NCBI GenBank assembly: GCA_034423775.1
Contig: CP139918.1
Coordinates: 1,612,001 to 1,676,000, forward strand
DNA: 64,000 bases
Direction of reading: 5' to 3'
Origin: Alphaproteobacteria bacterium US3C007
GTDB taxonomy: Bacteria > Pseudomonadota > Alphaproteobacteria > Rhodobacterales > Rhodobacteraceae
Shown: positions 35,321-44,726 of the stretch, one piece after another
How the letters are laid out: each line of letters begins with the position of its first letter
Numbering within the stretch: position 1 is the stretch's first letter
Notes under the pieces: model-generated
The model's input: only the letters and a program-made list of their open reading frames with translations
Database searches by the model: none
What the model was told of the DNA's origin: nothing
Made by a program: the position numbers and the translations under genes

Positions 35321-36574
35321 ATGTATGAGCTGTTTCTAATCTGGGATTGGTTTGAATTTGCCCTGCGCTGGTTGCATGTGATCACGGCGATTGCATGGAT
35401 TGGCTCTTCGTTTTACTTTATCGCGCTTGATTTAGGGCTGCGCAAAGCACCTGATTTGCCCGCAGGCGCGCATGGCGAAGAATGGCAAGTGCATGGCGGT
35501 GGCTTTTACCATGTGCGCAAATATTTGGTGGCCCCCAGCGATATGCCCGCGCATTTAACCTGGTTCAAATGGGAAAGCTACGCGACTTGGCTATCGGGCG
35601 CGGCGTTGCTGATGGTGGTTTATTGGGCAGGTGCTGAGCTGTATCTGATTGATTTGGCAAAAGCGGAACTCAGCGTTTTACAGGCTATTTTGATTTCGGC
35701 TGGATCCTTGGCTGTGGGCTGGGTTATTTACGATGCTTTATGCAAATCACGGCTTGGAAATACCCCAACAGCTTTGATGGTTTTACTATTCATTCTATTG
35801 GTGGCGATGGCTTGGGGCTATGATAAGGTCTTTACTGGCCGCGCAGCTTTGCTGCATTTGGGCGCCTTCACTGCCACCATCATGTCTGCCAATGTGTTTT
35901 TTATAATTATGCCAAATCAACGCATTGTGGTGGCAGATCTGCAGGCGGGGCGCAGCCCCGATGCGAAATATGGTAAAATCGCCAAGCTGCGATCGACCCA
36001 TAATAATTATCTAACTTTGCCGGTGATTTTTTTGATGTTGAGCAATCATTATCCGCTGGCTTTTGCCAGCCAGTATAATTGGTTGATAGCGGGTTTGGTG
36101 TTTTTGATGGGGGTCACTATTCGCCATTATTTTAACACGCGCCATGCGCGCGCGGGGAACCCAACTTGGACATGGCCGGCCACCGTTATTTTGTTTATTT
36201 GCGTGATTTGGCTGTCAGGGCTGCCGCTTTGGCAAGACGAAGATTTGGACAGTCGGGTGATGTCTGAACAGCAAACCCTGTTTGCCAATGCTGACGGGTA
36301 TGCGGCGGTTCATGATATCGTGGTGGGGCGCTGTTCGATGTGCCATGCGCGCGAGCCGGTTTATGACGGAATCCGCCGCGCACCCAAACAGGTATATTTG
36401 GAAACCGAATTTGACATCACGGCAGAGGCCAGGGCCGTGTTTTTGCAATCGGCGGCCAGTCACGCGATGCCCCCGGCGAATGTCACATGGATGGAAGAGG
36501 GCGAACGAGCACAAATTCGGCGCTGGTTTCGAAACGCCACCGAGCACATGCCGTTGCGTGTCGCGCTGCAGTAA
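35321..36574 (+). CDS. puuD: Membrane urate hydroxylase PuuD with cytochrome c domain
   Basis: 417-residue urate oxidase of the membrane-bound type. About eight TM segments (from FALRWLHVITAIAWIGSSF with a conserved histidine to ~310) form the N-terminal domain, and a C-terminal c-type cytochrome follows with CSMCH (~349-353) and an AMPP methionine ligand region. Electrons go to the respiratory chain rather than to O2 as in soluble uricase. GGAGA is upstream of the ATG. Paired with uraH. Confidence 0.94.
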   Translation: MYELFLIWDWFEFALRWLHVITAIAWIGSSFYFIALDLGLRKAPDLPAGAHGEEWQVHGGGFYHVRKYLVAPSDMPAHLTWFKWESYATWLSGAALLMVVYWAGAELYLIDLAKAELSVLQAILISAGSLAVGWVIYDALCKSRLGNTPTALMVLLFILLVAMAWGYDKVFTGRAALLHLGAFTATIMSANVFFIIMPNQRIVVADLQAGRSPDAKYGKIAKLRSTHNNYLTLPVIFLMLSNHYPLAFASQYNWLIAGLVFLMGVTIRHYFNTRHARAGNPTWTWPATVILFICVIWLSGLPLWQDEDLDSRVMSEQQTLFANADGYAAVHDIVVGRCSMCHAREPVYDGIRRAPKQVYLETEFDITAEARAVFLQSAASHAMPPANVTWMEEGERAQIRRWFRNATEHMPLRVALQ

Positions 36575-36647
36575 GCGCAGTCCAACAAAAAGAGGGTAGT
36601 TTTACATTCAGTGGCGGTTACAGCCGCTTCTGTGAGCGATTGGAAAC

Positions 36648-37523
36648 CTAGCTCAGCAGCCCCGCATGCTGCATTGCCTGCTTGATTAGCGCTTTTGTTG
36701 CATCACTCAGTGGGGTAAGCGGCAAGCGCACGCTATCTTCGCAGCGGCCCAGAAGCGATAAGCCGTATTTCGCTCCAACCAAACCGGGTTCGGTGAAAAT
36801 CGCCTGGTGCAGCGGCATTAGCCTGTCTTGGATGGTTAAGGCAGCGGCATAATCTCCTGCCAAACAGGCCTCTTGTAACTGCGCGCACAGCGCGGGCGCA
36901 ACATTCGCTGTAACCGAAATACACCCAATACCACCCTGCGCGTTGAACCCATGCGCGGTTGCATCCTCGCCCGAGATCTGCAGAAAATCCGGCCCGCATG
37001 TGATGCGCTGTTCGCAGACGCGTGCCAAATCCCCCGTTGCGTCCTTGACGCCGATAATACGCGGCAGCTTGGCCAATACACCCATCGTTTCGGGTGACAT
37101 ATCCACCACTGAGCGGCCCGGTATGTTATAAATCACAATCGGCAGATCGCAGGAATCATGCAATGTTTTGAAATGCGCGATGAGCCCCTCTTGCGTGGGC
37201 TTGTTGTAATAGGGCGTCACCACCAAAGCGGCGCTTGCGCCTACGTCTTTGGCGTGATGCATAAACCGCAGCGATTCGGCGGTATTGTTCGAGCCCGCGC
37301 CGGCCACAATCGGAATGCGCCCAGCCGCGGCCTCGACAACCGCGCTGACCACTGCTTCATGTTCTTCATGGCTTAAGGTGGGGCTTTCTCCGGTTGTGCC
37401 TACCGGCACCAAACCATGGCTTCCCTCAGCAATATGCCACGCAACCAATGCTTTCAAACCCTCAAGATCCACGGCACCATTTTTGAAGGGCGTGATTAAA
37501 GCGGGCATAGATCCTTGTAACAT
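36648..37523 (-). CDS. dapA: 4-hydroxy-tetrahydrodipicolinate synthase
   Basis: Condenses pyruvate and aspartate semialdehyde in lysine/diaminopimelate synthesis. 291 residues in a TIM barrel with [23 protein letters not shown], the catalytic tyrosine in [11 protein letters not shown] and the Schiff-base lysine in GVKDATGD. Start ATG at 37523. Convergent with puuD and divergent from the transglycosylase. Confidence 0.96.
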   Translation of the reverse strand: MLQGSMPALITPFKNGAVDLEGLKALVAWHIAEGSHGLVPVGTTGESPTLSHEEHEAVVSAVVEAAAGRIPIVAGAGSNNTAESLRFMHHAKDVGASAALVVTPYYNKPTQEGLIAHFKTLHDSCDLPIVIYNIPGRSVVDMSPETMGVLAKLPRIIGVKDATGDLARVCEQRITCGPDFLQISGEDATAHGFNAQGGIGCISVTANVAPALCAQLQEACLAGDYAAALTIQDRLMPLHQAIFTEPGLVGAKYGLSLLGRCEDSVRLPLTPLSDATKALIKQAMQHAGLLS

Positions 37524-37688
37524 GACGGACGTCCTTGATTAGCTGGTTGGGTCGGGCAGCGCATCGGCTCTTTGATCCCAGATTGATATTAGGCAACGCT
37601 TCGCCGATGCAAAAGAGGCAATTGGTTTCGGGCGAAGGCTGCGCTACACTTTCAGTGTCTAGCCTTTTTGGAGCAAAAGTTGCAAGCG

Positions 37689-39623
37689 ATGTTGCGTGTC
37701 TTCCTATTTTTTTTGCTCTTACCAGCCACGTCCTTTGCGCTGATCGACGTGCCGCGCCCTTTTTCTCAAGCCTTCACGGCGATGGCGGCTGAAAAATGGG
37801 ATCTTGCGCTGCGTTTTGCGGCAAAAGAGGGGCCGGTTGCGCGGGATGTGATCGAATGGCATTTGCACCGCGCCGGCAAGGGGACGGCGCCCGCGGCCTT
37901 ATCATTTTTGAAACGTCGCCCAGATTGGCCGGGGCTGCCCTATTTGCGCAAAAATGCCGAAGCAAGTTTTGCCGATGCCAGCCCCGAACAAGTGCTGGCG
38001 TTTTTTCAGCAGACCGCCGCGCAGACGGCGCAGGGCGCCTTGATACACGCTCGGGCTTTGGAGGCGATGAACCGCCCAGAGACGGCAACGCTGGTGGTGC
38101 AAGACGCTTGGCTTGGGTTATCCATGTCAAAAGCTGTTCAAGCGCGGTTTTTGACGCGCTACCAAGCGGATCTATCAGGCTTGCATGTTTCACGATTGCG
38201 CTGGTTACTCTGGCATAATCATATCTCGCAGGCGCGCAATATGCTGGCCTTGGTGCCCAAGCCTGAGGCCGCTTTGGCGCGGGCTCGGCTGGCTTTGGTG
38301 CAACAGAAGCCGGGCGTTGATGGATTGATTGCCCGGGTTCCAAAATCTTTGCAGTCGGATCCGTTATTGGTGCATGCGCGCTTTATTTGGCGCGCGCGTA
38401 AGGGGCGCGCGGATGCGGCCTTGGCGCTGATTTTAGAGCAAAGCAGCTCGGCCAAAACGCTTGGTTATCCCCCTGCGTGGGCCGAAAGACGGCGGCGTTT
38501 GGCGCGTGATTTATTGCGCAAGGGCGCCTATGAAACCGCCTATAAAATTGCAGCGCAGCACCATTTAAGCGCGGGCAGTAAAAAGGCCGAGCTTGATTGG
38601 CTTGCCGGTTATACCGCGCTGAAATTTTTGGCAAAGCCCGCTGCTGCAGAAAAGCATTTCAGCGATTTCCTCACCTCGGTGGAAACGCCAATTTCCTTGG
38701 CGCGCGGACATTACTGGCTGGCATTGGCACAATCGCAAATGGGGCGCAATCAGGCGATGGCTGCAAGCATCAAGCGCGCTGCCAGCTACCCCACAACATT
38801 TTATGGATTGCTTAGCGCTGAATTGGCGGGTCGTGTCTTGAACGCGCCGGATTTTGTCCGCAGCTCTTTGCCTGATTGGCGCGGGGCTTCGTTTCAAGGC
38901 AGCTCAGTCTTTCAAGCGTCCATCGTTTTATTTGCCGCCCAGCAGGATCTGCTGGCCGAACGTTTTCTAACGCATATGGCAGAAACTCTGCCGGATCCGC
39001 AGATTCTGTATTTGGCTGATTTTTTGGAAGAGCTCGAAAAACCAAGGGTTCTGGTGATGCTTGGCAAGCGTGCCGCCAGCCAAGGACGCTATTTTCCGCG
39101 GCCAACATTTGCGTTGCATCCGTTAAGTGAGCGTGTGGTTGCGGGCACCTCTGGTGAGCTGGCGCTGGCGATCGCACGCCAAGAAACTGAATTTCGGACC
39201 GGTGCAGTCTCGCCAGTGGGGGCGTTGGGCATGATGCAGGTGATGCCGCGCACCGGGCGCGAAATGGCCCGAAAGCTTGGGTTGCGCTACCGCAGCGCGC
39301 GGGCGCGAGATGATTGGCCGTATAATGCCCGCCTCGGCTCGGCATATTTAGCAGAATTGAATAAAAAATATGATGGCAATATCGTGTTGGTGGCAGCGGC
39401 GTATAATGCTGGGCCTGGCCGCGTGGATGCATGGATCCGAACATTGGGTGATCCGCGCAATCCACAGCAGGATACCGTACATTGGATTGAGATGATACCA
39501 TTTCAAGAAACCCGGAATTATGTGATGCGGGTTACCGAAAGCCTGCCTGTCTACCGCGCACGGCTTGGAAAAACGCCTTTGCCGCAGGCATTTCTGACGC
39601 AGCTTTCAGGGGACAGCTTTTAG
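37689..39623 (+). CDS. slt: Soluble lytic murein transglycosylase (Slt family)
   Basis: Periplasmic enzyme cleaving glycan strands to 1,6-anhydro-MurNAc. 644 residues: signal peptide MLRVFLFFLLLPATSFA, a long alpha-helical superhelix (~25-480), and a C-terminal SLT catalytic domain with the catalytic glutamate in RQETEFRTGAVSPVGALGMMQVMP and AAYNAGPGRVD. ATG at 37689 is given; the TTG at 37680 is an equally plausible start since GGAG lies 6 bp before it. Its last 18 bp overlap the convergent EamA gene. Confidence 0.93.
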   Translation: MLRVFLFFLLLPATSFALIDVPRPFSQAFTAMAAEKWDLALRFAAKEGPVARDVIEWHLHRAGKGTAPAALSFLKRRPDWPGLPYLRKNAEASFADASPEQVLAFFQQTAAQTAQGALIHARALEAMNRPETATLVVQDAWLGLSMSKAVQARFLTRYQADLSGLHVSRLRWLLWHNHISQARNMLALVPKPEAALARARLALVQQKPGVDGLIARVPKSLQSDPLLVHARFIWRARKGRADAALALILEQSSSAKTLGYPPAWAERRRRLARDLLRKGAYETAYKIAAQHHLSAGSKKAELDWLAGYTALKFLAKPAAAEKHFSDFLTSVETPISLARGHYWLALAQSQMGRNQAMAASIKRAASYPTTFYGLLSAELAGRVLNAPDFVRSSLPDWRGASFQGSSVFQASIVLFAAQQDLLAERFLTHMAETLPDPQILYLADFLEELEKPRVLVMLGKRAASQGRYFPRPTFALHPLSERVVAGTSGELALAIARQETEFRTGAVSPVGALGMMQVMPRTGREMARKLGLRYRSARARDDWPYNARLGSAYLAELNKKYDGNIVLVAAAYNAGPGRVDAWIRTLGDPRNPQQDTVHWIEMIPFQETRNYVMRVTESLPVYRARLGKTPLPQAFLTQLSGDSF

Positions 39624-40475
39624 CCGCTCGCGCCAAAGCGTGAAAAGACCGGCCGCAATCACCAAACTTGAGCCAATCAGCACATTCTGTTCTAATGTTT
39701 CGCCGAACACGCTCAGACCGATCATCGAGGCAAAGACCAGTTGCAAATAGGCAAAAGGCTGCACCGCGTTGGCTTCAGCCACTTCGTAACATTTGATCAA
39801 CAGCCAATGCCCCAAAACCCCGGTGATACAAAGCGCTGCCATCCACAGCCAATCGGTTTGCACCATTGGTTGCCAAAACCAGATACCGACCGCGCTCATT
39901 ACGATAGCGCCGATTGTTCCGGTCCAAAAAAAGCTGGTTTCCGCCGCGTCTTGACGGGCAGCATAGCGCGTCAGCAGGCCGTAAAGCGCGAATAAGATTG
40001 CGGATAAAAGCGGTATCGCGGCGGTGGTTGAAAAAACATCCGAGCCTGGATTGAGAATGATGACAACGCCAATAAATCCGACAAATATCGCAATCCAGCG
40101 CCGCCAACCCACTTGCTCGCCCAAGATCGGTCCAGACAAAGCGGCGATCAACAAAGGATAGCAGGCAAAAACGGCATGGCTTTCGATCAGGCCCAGCAGC
40201 TCGAAGGCGCTGATCATGACGCAGATTTCCACCGCCAAAAGCGCGCCGCGGAAGATTTGCAATGCCGGCTGGCGGGTGTAGGCCTGCTTGCGCAGCCCTC
40301 CGGGCTTGCGATTGGCAAGGGCGATGACAAAAGCGGCAAAGAACCAATAGCGGATCATGACCACCATCAAGACATTATATTCCGTTGCCAGATGGCGTGA
40401 TATTCCATCTTGCGCTGCAAAAATCAAAGTGGTCAGGATCATCAAAAAAATCCCAAATTTGGGGTTATTCTGCAT
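39606..40475 (-). CDS. EamA/DMT family transporter
   Basis: 289-residue inner-membrane protein with ten predicted hydrophobic helices forming two EamA repeats (~6-135 and ~150-285). FAAQDGISRHLA and the second-repeat GVLGHWLLIKCYEVAEA region resemble drug/metabolite exporters. Substrate unknown. The start overlaps the mnmD 3' end by 11 bp, suggesting it is cotranscribed from the mnmD side; the tail overlaps slt. Confidence 0.88.
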   Translation of the reverse strand: MQNNPKFGIFLMILTTLIFAAQDGISRHLATEYNVLMVVMIRYWFFAAFVIALANRKPGGLRKQAYTRQPALQIFRGALLAVEICVMISAFELLGLIESHAVFACYPLLIAALSGPILGEQVGWRRWIAIFVGFIGVVIILNPGSDVFSTTAAIPLLSAILFALYGLLTRYAARQDAAETSFFWTGTIGAIVMSAVGIWFWQPMVQTDWLWMAALCITGVLGHWLLIKCYEVAEANAVQPFAYLQLVFASMIGLSVFGETLEQNVLIGSSLVIAAGLFTLWRERLKAVP

Positions 40476-41157
40476 CGATTAATCCTTTGGTGGCCAGGCT
40501 CATATGCCGTTTACGCCCAAAGCCGGGCAATCGAGCCACGTTGAACCCTGCCGCTTGAAGATTACGCCGTACCTCGCCAGCGGCGCTATAGGTGCTGGCG
40601 CTGCCGCCTGCCTGGGTTTTGTCATACAGCGCTTGCAACAGATCTGCTTGCCATAATTCGGGGTTTTTAGCCGGTGAAAACCCGTCGAGGAACCAGCAAT
40701 CCGCTGCCCCCTGCCACAGGGGCAGGCTCAGCCGGGCATCCCCTTGCACAAGCCTGAGCGTAATATCGGTGGTTTCAATTTGTCCGGTGGTCAGAAGGGT
40801 TTCCCAGAGCGATGCGAATTCTGCGCTCAGCGTTTCCAGCATCGGAAAGGCAGCCTGCGCTTTGATCATATCTTTCGCGCTTAAGGGAAAGGCTTCAAAA
40901 CTGGTGAACAGCAAGCGGCCCGGGCGATCTATGCGCCGCCAGCTGTCTAACAGGGTTAGAAAATTTAGACCTGTGCCAAACCCCAATTCTGCGATCGAGA
41001 ACCCATCATGCAAACGCTCTGGCAAGCTATTGGCGTTTAAAAACACATGCTTGCTTTCTTCAAACCCGCTTTCCAATGAATAATAAGGGTCATCAAATTG
41101 CAAAGAGACGGGCACATTTTGCGCGCGCCATTCAAGTTTGGGATCTTGGGGTGTCAT
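40465..41157 (-). CDS. mnmD: tRNA 5-methylaminomethyl-2-thiouridine methyltransferase, stand-alone MnmD
   Basis: 230-residue SAM methyltransferase of the DUF752/MnmC N-domain type: AELGFGTGLNFLTLLDSW (SAM loop), VQGDARLSLPLW, DCWFLDGFSPAKNPELW and STYSAAGEVRRNLQAAGF. In E. coli this domain is fused to an FAD oxidoreductase (MnmC) and adds the final methyl of mnm5s2U34. Here that oxidoreductase is a separate, divergent gene. ATG at 41157; longer readings upstream overlap the neighbour and are unsupported. Confidence 0.92.
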   Translation of the reverse strand: MTPQDPKLEWRAQNVPVSLQFDDPYYSLESGFEESKHVFLNANSLPERLHDGFSIAELGFGTGLNFLTLLDSWRRIDRPGRLLFTSFEAFPLSAKDMIKAQAAFPMLETLSAEFASLWETLLTTGQIETTDITLRLVQGDARLSLPLWQGAADCWFLDGFSPAKNPELWQADLLQALYDKTQAGGSASTYSAAGEVRRNLQAAGFNVARLPGFGRKRHMSLATKGLIDAE

Positions 41158-41224
41158 TTCAGAGGCCTTGTGAATGACGCGCTGCGCCGATAGGGACAAT
41201 GCACCAGAAGCAAGAGGGTTGGCA

Positions 41225-42253
41225 ATGGTCGATGTAACGATCAGAGGGGCGGGTATTTTTGGCCTGTCCATCGCGTGGGAATGCTTGCGGCGCGGCGCCT
41301 CTGTGCAGGTGATCGATCCTTATGGTGTGGCGTCGGGGGCCAGCGGTGGCCTTGTTGGGGCATTGGCGCCGCATGTGCCCGAAAACTGGAATTCCAAAAA
41401 AGCCTTTCAATTCGAAAGTCTGATGATGGCTGACAGCTTTTGGACATCTGTGCAGGCTGCGTCTGGCCTATCAGCCGGTTATGCGCGTTTGGGCCGCGTG
41501 CAGCCCTTGCCCGAGAATGCGGCGCTTGATCTGGCGCTGGCGCGGGGCGAAAATGCGCGTCAGCTCTGGCAGGGGCAAGCGGGCTGGCATGTGCTGAACG
41601 AGCGCCCCAGTTGGGCGCCCGACTCGGCCTCTGGATATTGGATCTTTGATGATTTATCGGCCCGCATCAATCCGCATGCGGCTTGTTTGGCTTTGGCCGA
41701 GGCGTTGCGCAGTTTAGGGGCGAGTATTTCAACTGAGGGCGATGATCAAGGCCGCGTGCTCTGGGCCAGCGGCGTGCATGATTTGGCGCGCATCAGCGGG
41801 GCGCGCAATCGCTCGTTCGGGGGGGCTGTGAAAGGCCAAGCCGCGTTGCTCCAGGTCGATCGCGCAGAGCATCCGCAGGTTTTTGCAGAGGCTTTGCATT
41901 TTGTTCCGCATGAAGATGGAACGCTCGCGATCGGATCCACATCAGAGCGCGATTTCAGCGCGGCCACCAGCACGGATGCGCAGCTTGAGGCCTTGCTCAA
42001 CAAAGCTTATGCGATTTTCCCCGCACTCGCAGGCGCGCCTGTGGTTGCGCGCTGGGCTGGGTTGCGCCCCAGAAGCCGCAGTCGCGCTCCGGTTTTGGGC
42101 CGGCATCCTTTGATTTCGGAGGCGTTCATTGCCAATGGTGGCTTCAAGATCGGGTTTGGCATGGCGCCTAAAATTGCGCAGGTCATGGCGGATTTGATGC
42201 TATTGGAACAAGACCATATTCCAGAGGCCTTTCGGCCGGAGGCATCGTTTTAA
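41225..42253 (+). CDS. FAD-dependent oxidoreductase, MnmC C-domain / DAO type
   Basis: 342-residue DAO-family protein with an N-terminal FAD loop (TIRGAGIFGLSIAWECLRRG), ASGGLVGALAPHVPENW, a substrate domain, and the C-terminal ARWAGLRPRSRSRAPVLG plus NGGFKIGFGMAP. Being divergent from stand-alone mnmD, it most likely is the missing half of MnmC, removing the carboxymethyl group from cmnm5U34. A glycine-oxidase-like role is the alternative. The ATG at 41225 follows AGAGGG. Confidence 0.78.
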   Translation: MVDVTIRGAGIFGLSIAWECLRRGASVQVIDPYGVASGASGGLVGALAPHVPENWNSKKAFQFESLMMADSFWTSVQAASGLSAGYARLGRVQPLPENAALDLALARGENARQLWQGQAGWHVLNERPSWAPDSASGYWIFDDLSARINPHAACLALAEALRSLGASISTEGDDQGRVLWASGVHDLARISGARNRSFGGAVKGQAALLQVDRAEHPQVFAEALHFVPHEDGTLAIGSTSERDFSAATSTDAQLEALLNKAYAIFPALAGAPVVARWAGLRPRSRSRAPVLGRHPLISEAFIANGGFKIGFGMAPKIAQVMADLMLLEQDHIPEAFRPEASF

Positions 42254-42370
42254 GGGGCGGAAATTTGCATTTAAGGCGCATCGTGGCCTAAAATCCGGAT
42301 GGGGCATGTTTTGACTTTTGCGTAGATTTATTGACATTGATATGAGAACGCATTCATTCAAGAGGTCCGC

Positions 42371-42859
42371 ATGCCGCCAAATCCAACCTTGCGTCCACAA
42401 GAGGTGGTGCTGATGCCCGATCCGGCCGAGCGCGCGGATGCAACTTTGGCCTTTATTGGGGTAATTCGGTCGCCCTGGCAGCGGGAAAATTGTCCAAAAA
42501 ACTTAACCCAAGCCCGCCGACGTGATGCGGGGCGCGCGGTGGTGGAAATACAGCCAGAATTCCGCCCGGGTCTTACCGGGCTGGCGGTGGGTGATCTGAT
42601 TTGGCTGCTGCTTTGGTTTGATCGCGCGCGCCGTGATATTATTCTTCAAGCACCCTCGCATGCTGATGGATTGCGCGGTGCCTTTGCGCTGCGCAGCCCG
42701 GTGCGCCCCAATCCAATCGCAATGGAGGCGGTTCAAATCCTAGCCATTGATCCTGATTCTGGCACGTTTGAAATTGATGCCACTGACGGATTTGACGGCA
42801 CACCGGTTCTGGATATTAAGCCTTGGCGTGGCGGCATTGATATACCGCCGCCCGCCTAG
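42371..42859 (+). CDS. trmO: tRNA (N6-threonylcarbamoyladenosine-37) methyltransferase, TrmO/TsaA family
   Basis: 162-residue beta-barrel methyltransferase that N6-methylates t6A37 in certain tRNAs. IGVIRSPW near the start, LLLWFDRARRDI and the family signature GAFALRSPVRPNPIAMEAV are present. AGAGGT precedes the ATG. With mnmD and the DAO gene this makes a small group of anticodon-loop modification genes. Confidence 0.9.
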   Translation: MPPNPTLRPQEVVLMPDPAERADATLAFIGVIRSPWQRENCPKNLTQARRRDAGRAVVEIQPEFRPGLTGLAVGDLIWLLLWFDRARRDIILQAPSHADGLRGAFALRSPVRPNPIAMEAVQILAIDPDSGTFEIDATDGFDGTPVLDIKPWRGGIDIPPPA

Positions 42860-42885
42860 ACATGGCGGTTGGTTGCGCCCGCGCT

Positions 42886-44577
42886 TTAGGCGGCTTCCAA
42901 TACGCGCCGTGCGATCACTTGGGCCTGAATTTCTGCAGCGCCTTCAAAGATATTCAGAATCCGTGCATCGCAAAGAATGCGGCTGATTTTATATTCCAGC
43001 GCGAAGCCGTTACCCCCATGAATCTGCAACCCATTATCCGCCGCTGACCAGGCCACGCGGGCACCAATCAGTTTGGCCATACCCGCTTCAACATCGCAGC
43101 GGCGGTCATTGTCTTTTTCAAAGGCGCTAAAATAGGTCAGCTGGCGGGCGATCATAATTTCAACTGCCATCATGGCCAATTTATTGGCCACCCGCGGGAA
43201 GGCGATGATGGGTTTGCCAAATTGTTTGCGATCCTGCGCGTATTGCAGCGATATATCCAAAGCCGATTGTGCCACACCCACGGCGCGGGCCGCTGTTTGA
43301 ATGCGCGCGCTCTCGAAGGTTTGCATCAATTGCTTAAAACCCTTACCCTCGGCGCCGCCCAGCAGGTTCTCCGATGCCACCTCAAACCCGTCAAAAGCAA
43401 GTTCGTATTCTTTCATCCCCCGATAGCCCAACACTTCAATCTCGCCGCCGGTCATATTAGGGGTGGGAAATGGGTTTGCATCGTCGCCGGGGGTTTTTTC
43501 GGCCAGAAACATCGACAGGCCGCGATGGTCGCTGCTTTGCGGATCCGTGCGCGCCAAAAGGGTCATCACATGCGTGCGTGAGGCATGGGTGATCCAGGTT
43601 TTATTGCCAGTGATACGATAGCCATCTTCAGATTTTACCGCCCGCGTACGCAGGGCGCCCAAATCAGACCCGGTATTTGGCTCTGTGAAAACCGCAGTGG
43701 GAAGCGTTTCGCCGCTGGCGATCTTGGGCAACCATTTTGCTTTTTGATCATCTGTACCGCCGCATAGAATCAGCTCAGCTGCGATTTCAGAGCGGGTGGC
43801 CAAAGATCCAACCCCAATATAGCCGCGCGATAGCTCTTCTGAAACAACCGCCATTGACGCTTTGGACAGGCCAAACCCGCCAAGATTTTCTGGGATTGTC
43901 AGACCAAACACACCCAATTCTGCCAAATCGCCAATAACATCCATCGGAATCAGCTCATCTTGCAAATGCCACTCATGCGCGTGCGGCTCGATGCGTTCCA
44001 AAGCATATCGGCGAAATTGTTCGCGGATCATTTCCAGCTCTTCATCAAGCCCGCTGGTGCCGAAAATCAAATTGCCTTGATCCTCTTGCATCAGCGTCAC
44101 CAAAAGGGTTTTCGCGGCCTGGCTATTGCCGCTTTCCATCAACTGCACAACAGCGCCTTGCTGAAAGTCCCCTATGTCTTCCGGGGTTAACCCGATATCT
44201 TGCGGTCGCAAGATTTCGCTTTGACTCATCGGAATACCGCCGATGATTTGCTGCAGATATTCGGCAAACCCAATTTGTAAAATTAACTGGTTTGACGTTG
44301 AAAATTGGTTTTCAGCCGCCAGCGCGGCAGCCCAATTGTGCATTTGGCGCAGCGATTCGGTATAGGTGGCCAGCCAAGCCAACCCATGCGCTTGGACCTG
44401 ATGGGTTTCAAGCCGAAGCGGATCAACGCGTCCCTCGTCACACAGCACGCCTTGGCAATGCACCTTGGCCCGTTGCAGCAACTGCTCGAGGCGTTGCGTT
44501 GCGGTTTTTGTCAGTGTGAGCAAATCTTTCAATACTACATTTTCATCTGAAAAATTACGCTTCGATCCATCTGGCAT
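42886..44577 (-). CDS. mcd: (2S)-methylsuccinyl-CoA dehydrogenase
   Basis: 563-residue acyl-CoA dehydrogenase with the ~150-residue N-terminal helical extension (WAAALAAENQFS...IGFAEYLQQIIGGIPMSQ) that sets Mcd of the ethylmalonyl-CoA pathway apart from ordinary ~380-residue enzymes. The core shows FTEPNTGSDLGAL, TGNKTWITHASRT, DRKQFGKPI and QIHGGNGFALEY. It oxidises methylsuccinyl-CoA to mesaconyl-CoA during C2 assimilation. AAAAGGAG precedes the ATG at 44577. Ecm, Ccr and Mch are not in the window. Confidence 0.87.
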   Translation of the reverse strand: MPDGSKRNFSDENVVLKDLLTLTKTATQRLEQLLQRAKVHCQGVLCDEGRVDPLRLETHQVQAHGLAWLATYTESLRQMHNWAAALAAENQFSTSNQLILQIGFAEYLQQIIGGIPMSQSEILRPQDIGLTPEDIGDFQQGAVVQLMESGNSQAAKTLLVTLMQEDQGNLIFGTSGLDEELEMIREQFRRYALERIEPHAHEWHLQDELIPMDVIGDLAELGVFGLTIPENLGGFGLSKASMAVVSEELSRGYIGVGSLATRSEIAAELILCGGTDDQKAKWLPKIASGETLPTAVFTEPNTGSDLGALRTRAVKSEDGYRITGNKTWITHASRTHVMTLLARTDPQSSDHRGLSMFLAEKTPGDDANPFPTPNMTGGEIEVLGYRGMKEYELAFDGFEVASENLLGGAEGKGFKQLMQTFESARIQTAARAVGVAQSALDISLQYAQDRKQFGKPIIAFPRVANKLAMMAVEIMIARQLTYFSAFEKDNDRRCDVEAGMAKLIGARVAWSAADNGLQIHGGNGFALEYKISRILCDARILNIFEGAAEIQAQVIARRVLEAA

Positions 44578-44726
44578 AACACGGCTCCTTTTGCTTGCGC
44601 CCCTGATAAGCCTTTTGCAACTGCAGCGCAATATAAATTCAAATTAATGTTTAAATTTGTTCAAAAATTTCGCGGTAAACGTAATCATTTACTCTAACTG
44701 CGCTGAATTGCCTGTGATAAAGCCCC

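Noticed and set aside
42331-42360. TTGACA at 42331 as promoter of trmO
   Set aside because: No acceptable -10 hexamer at 16-18 bp.
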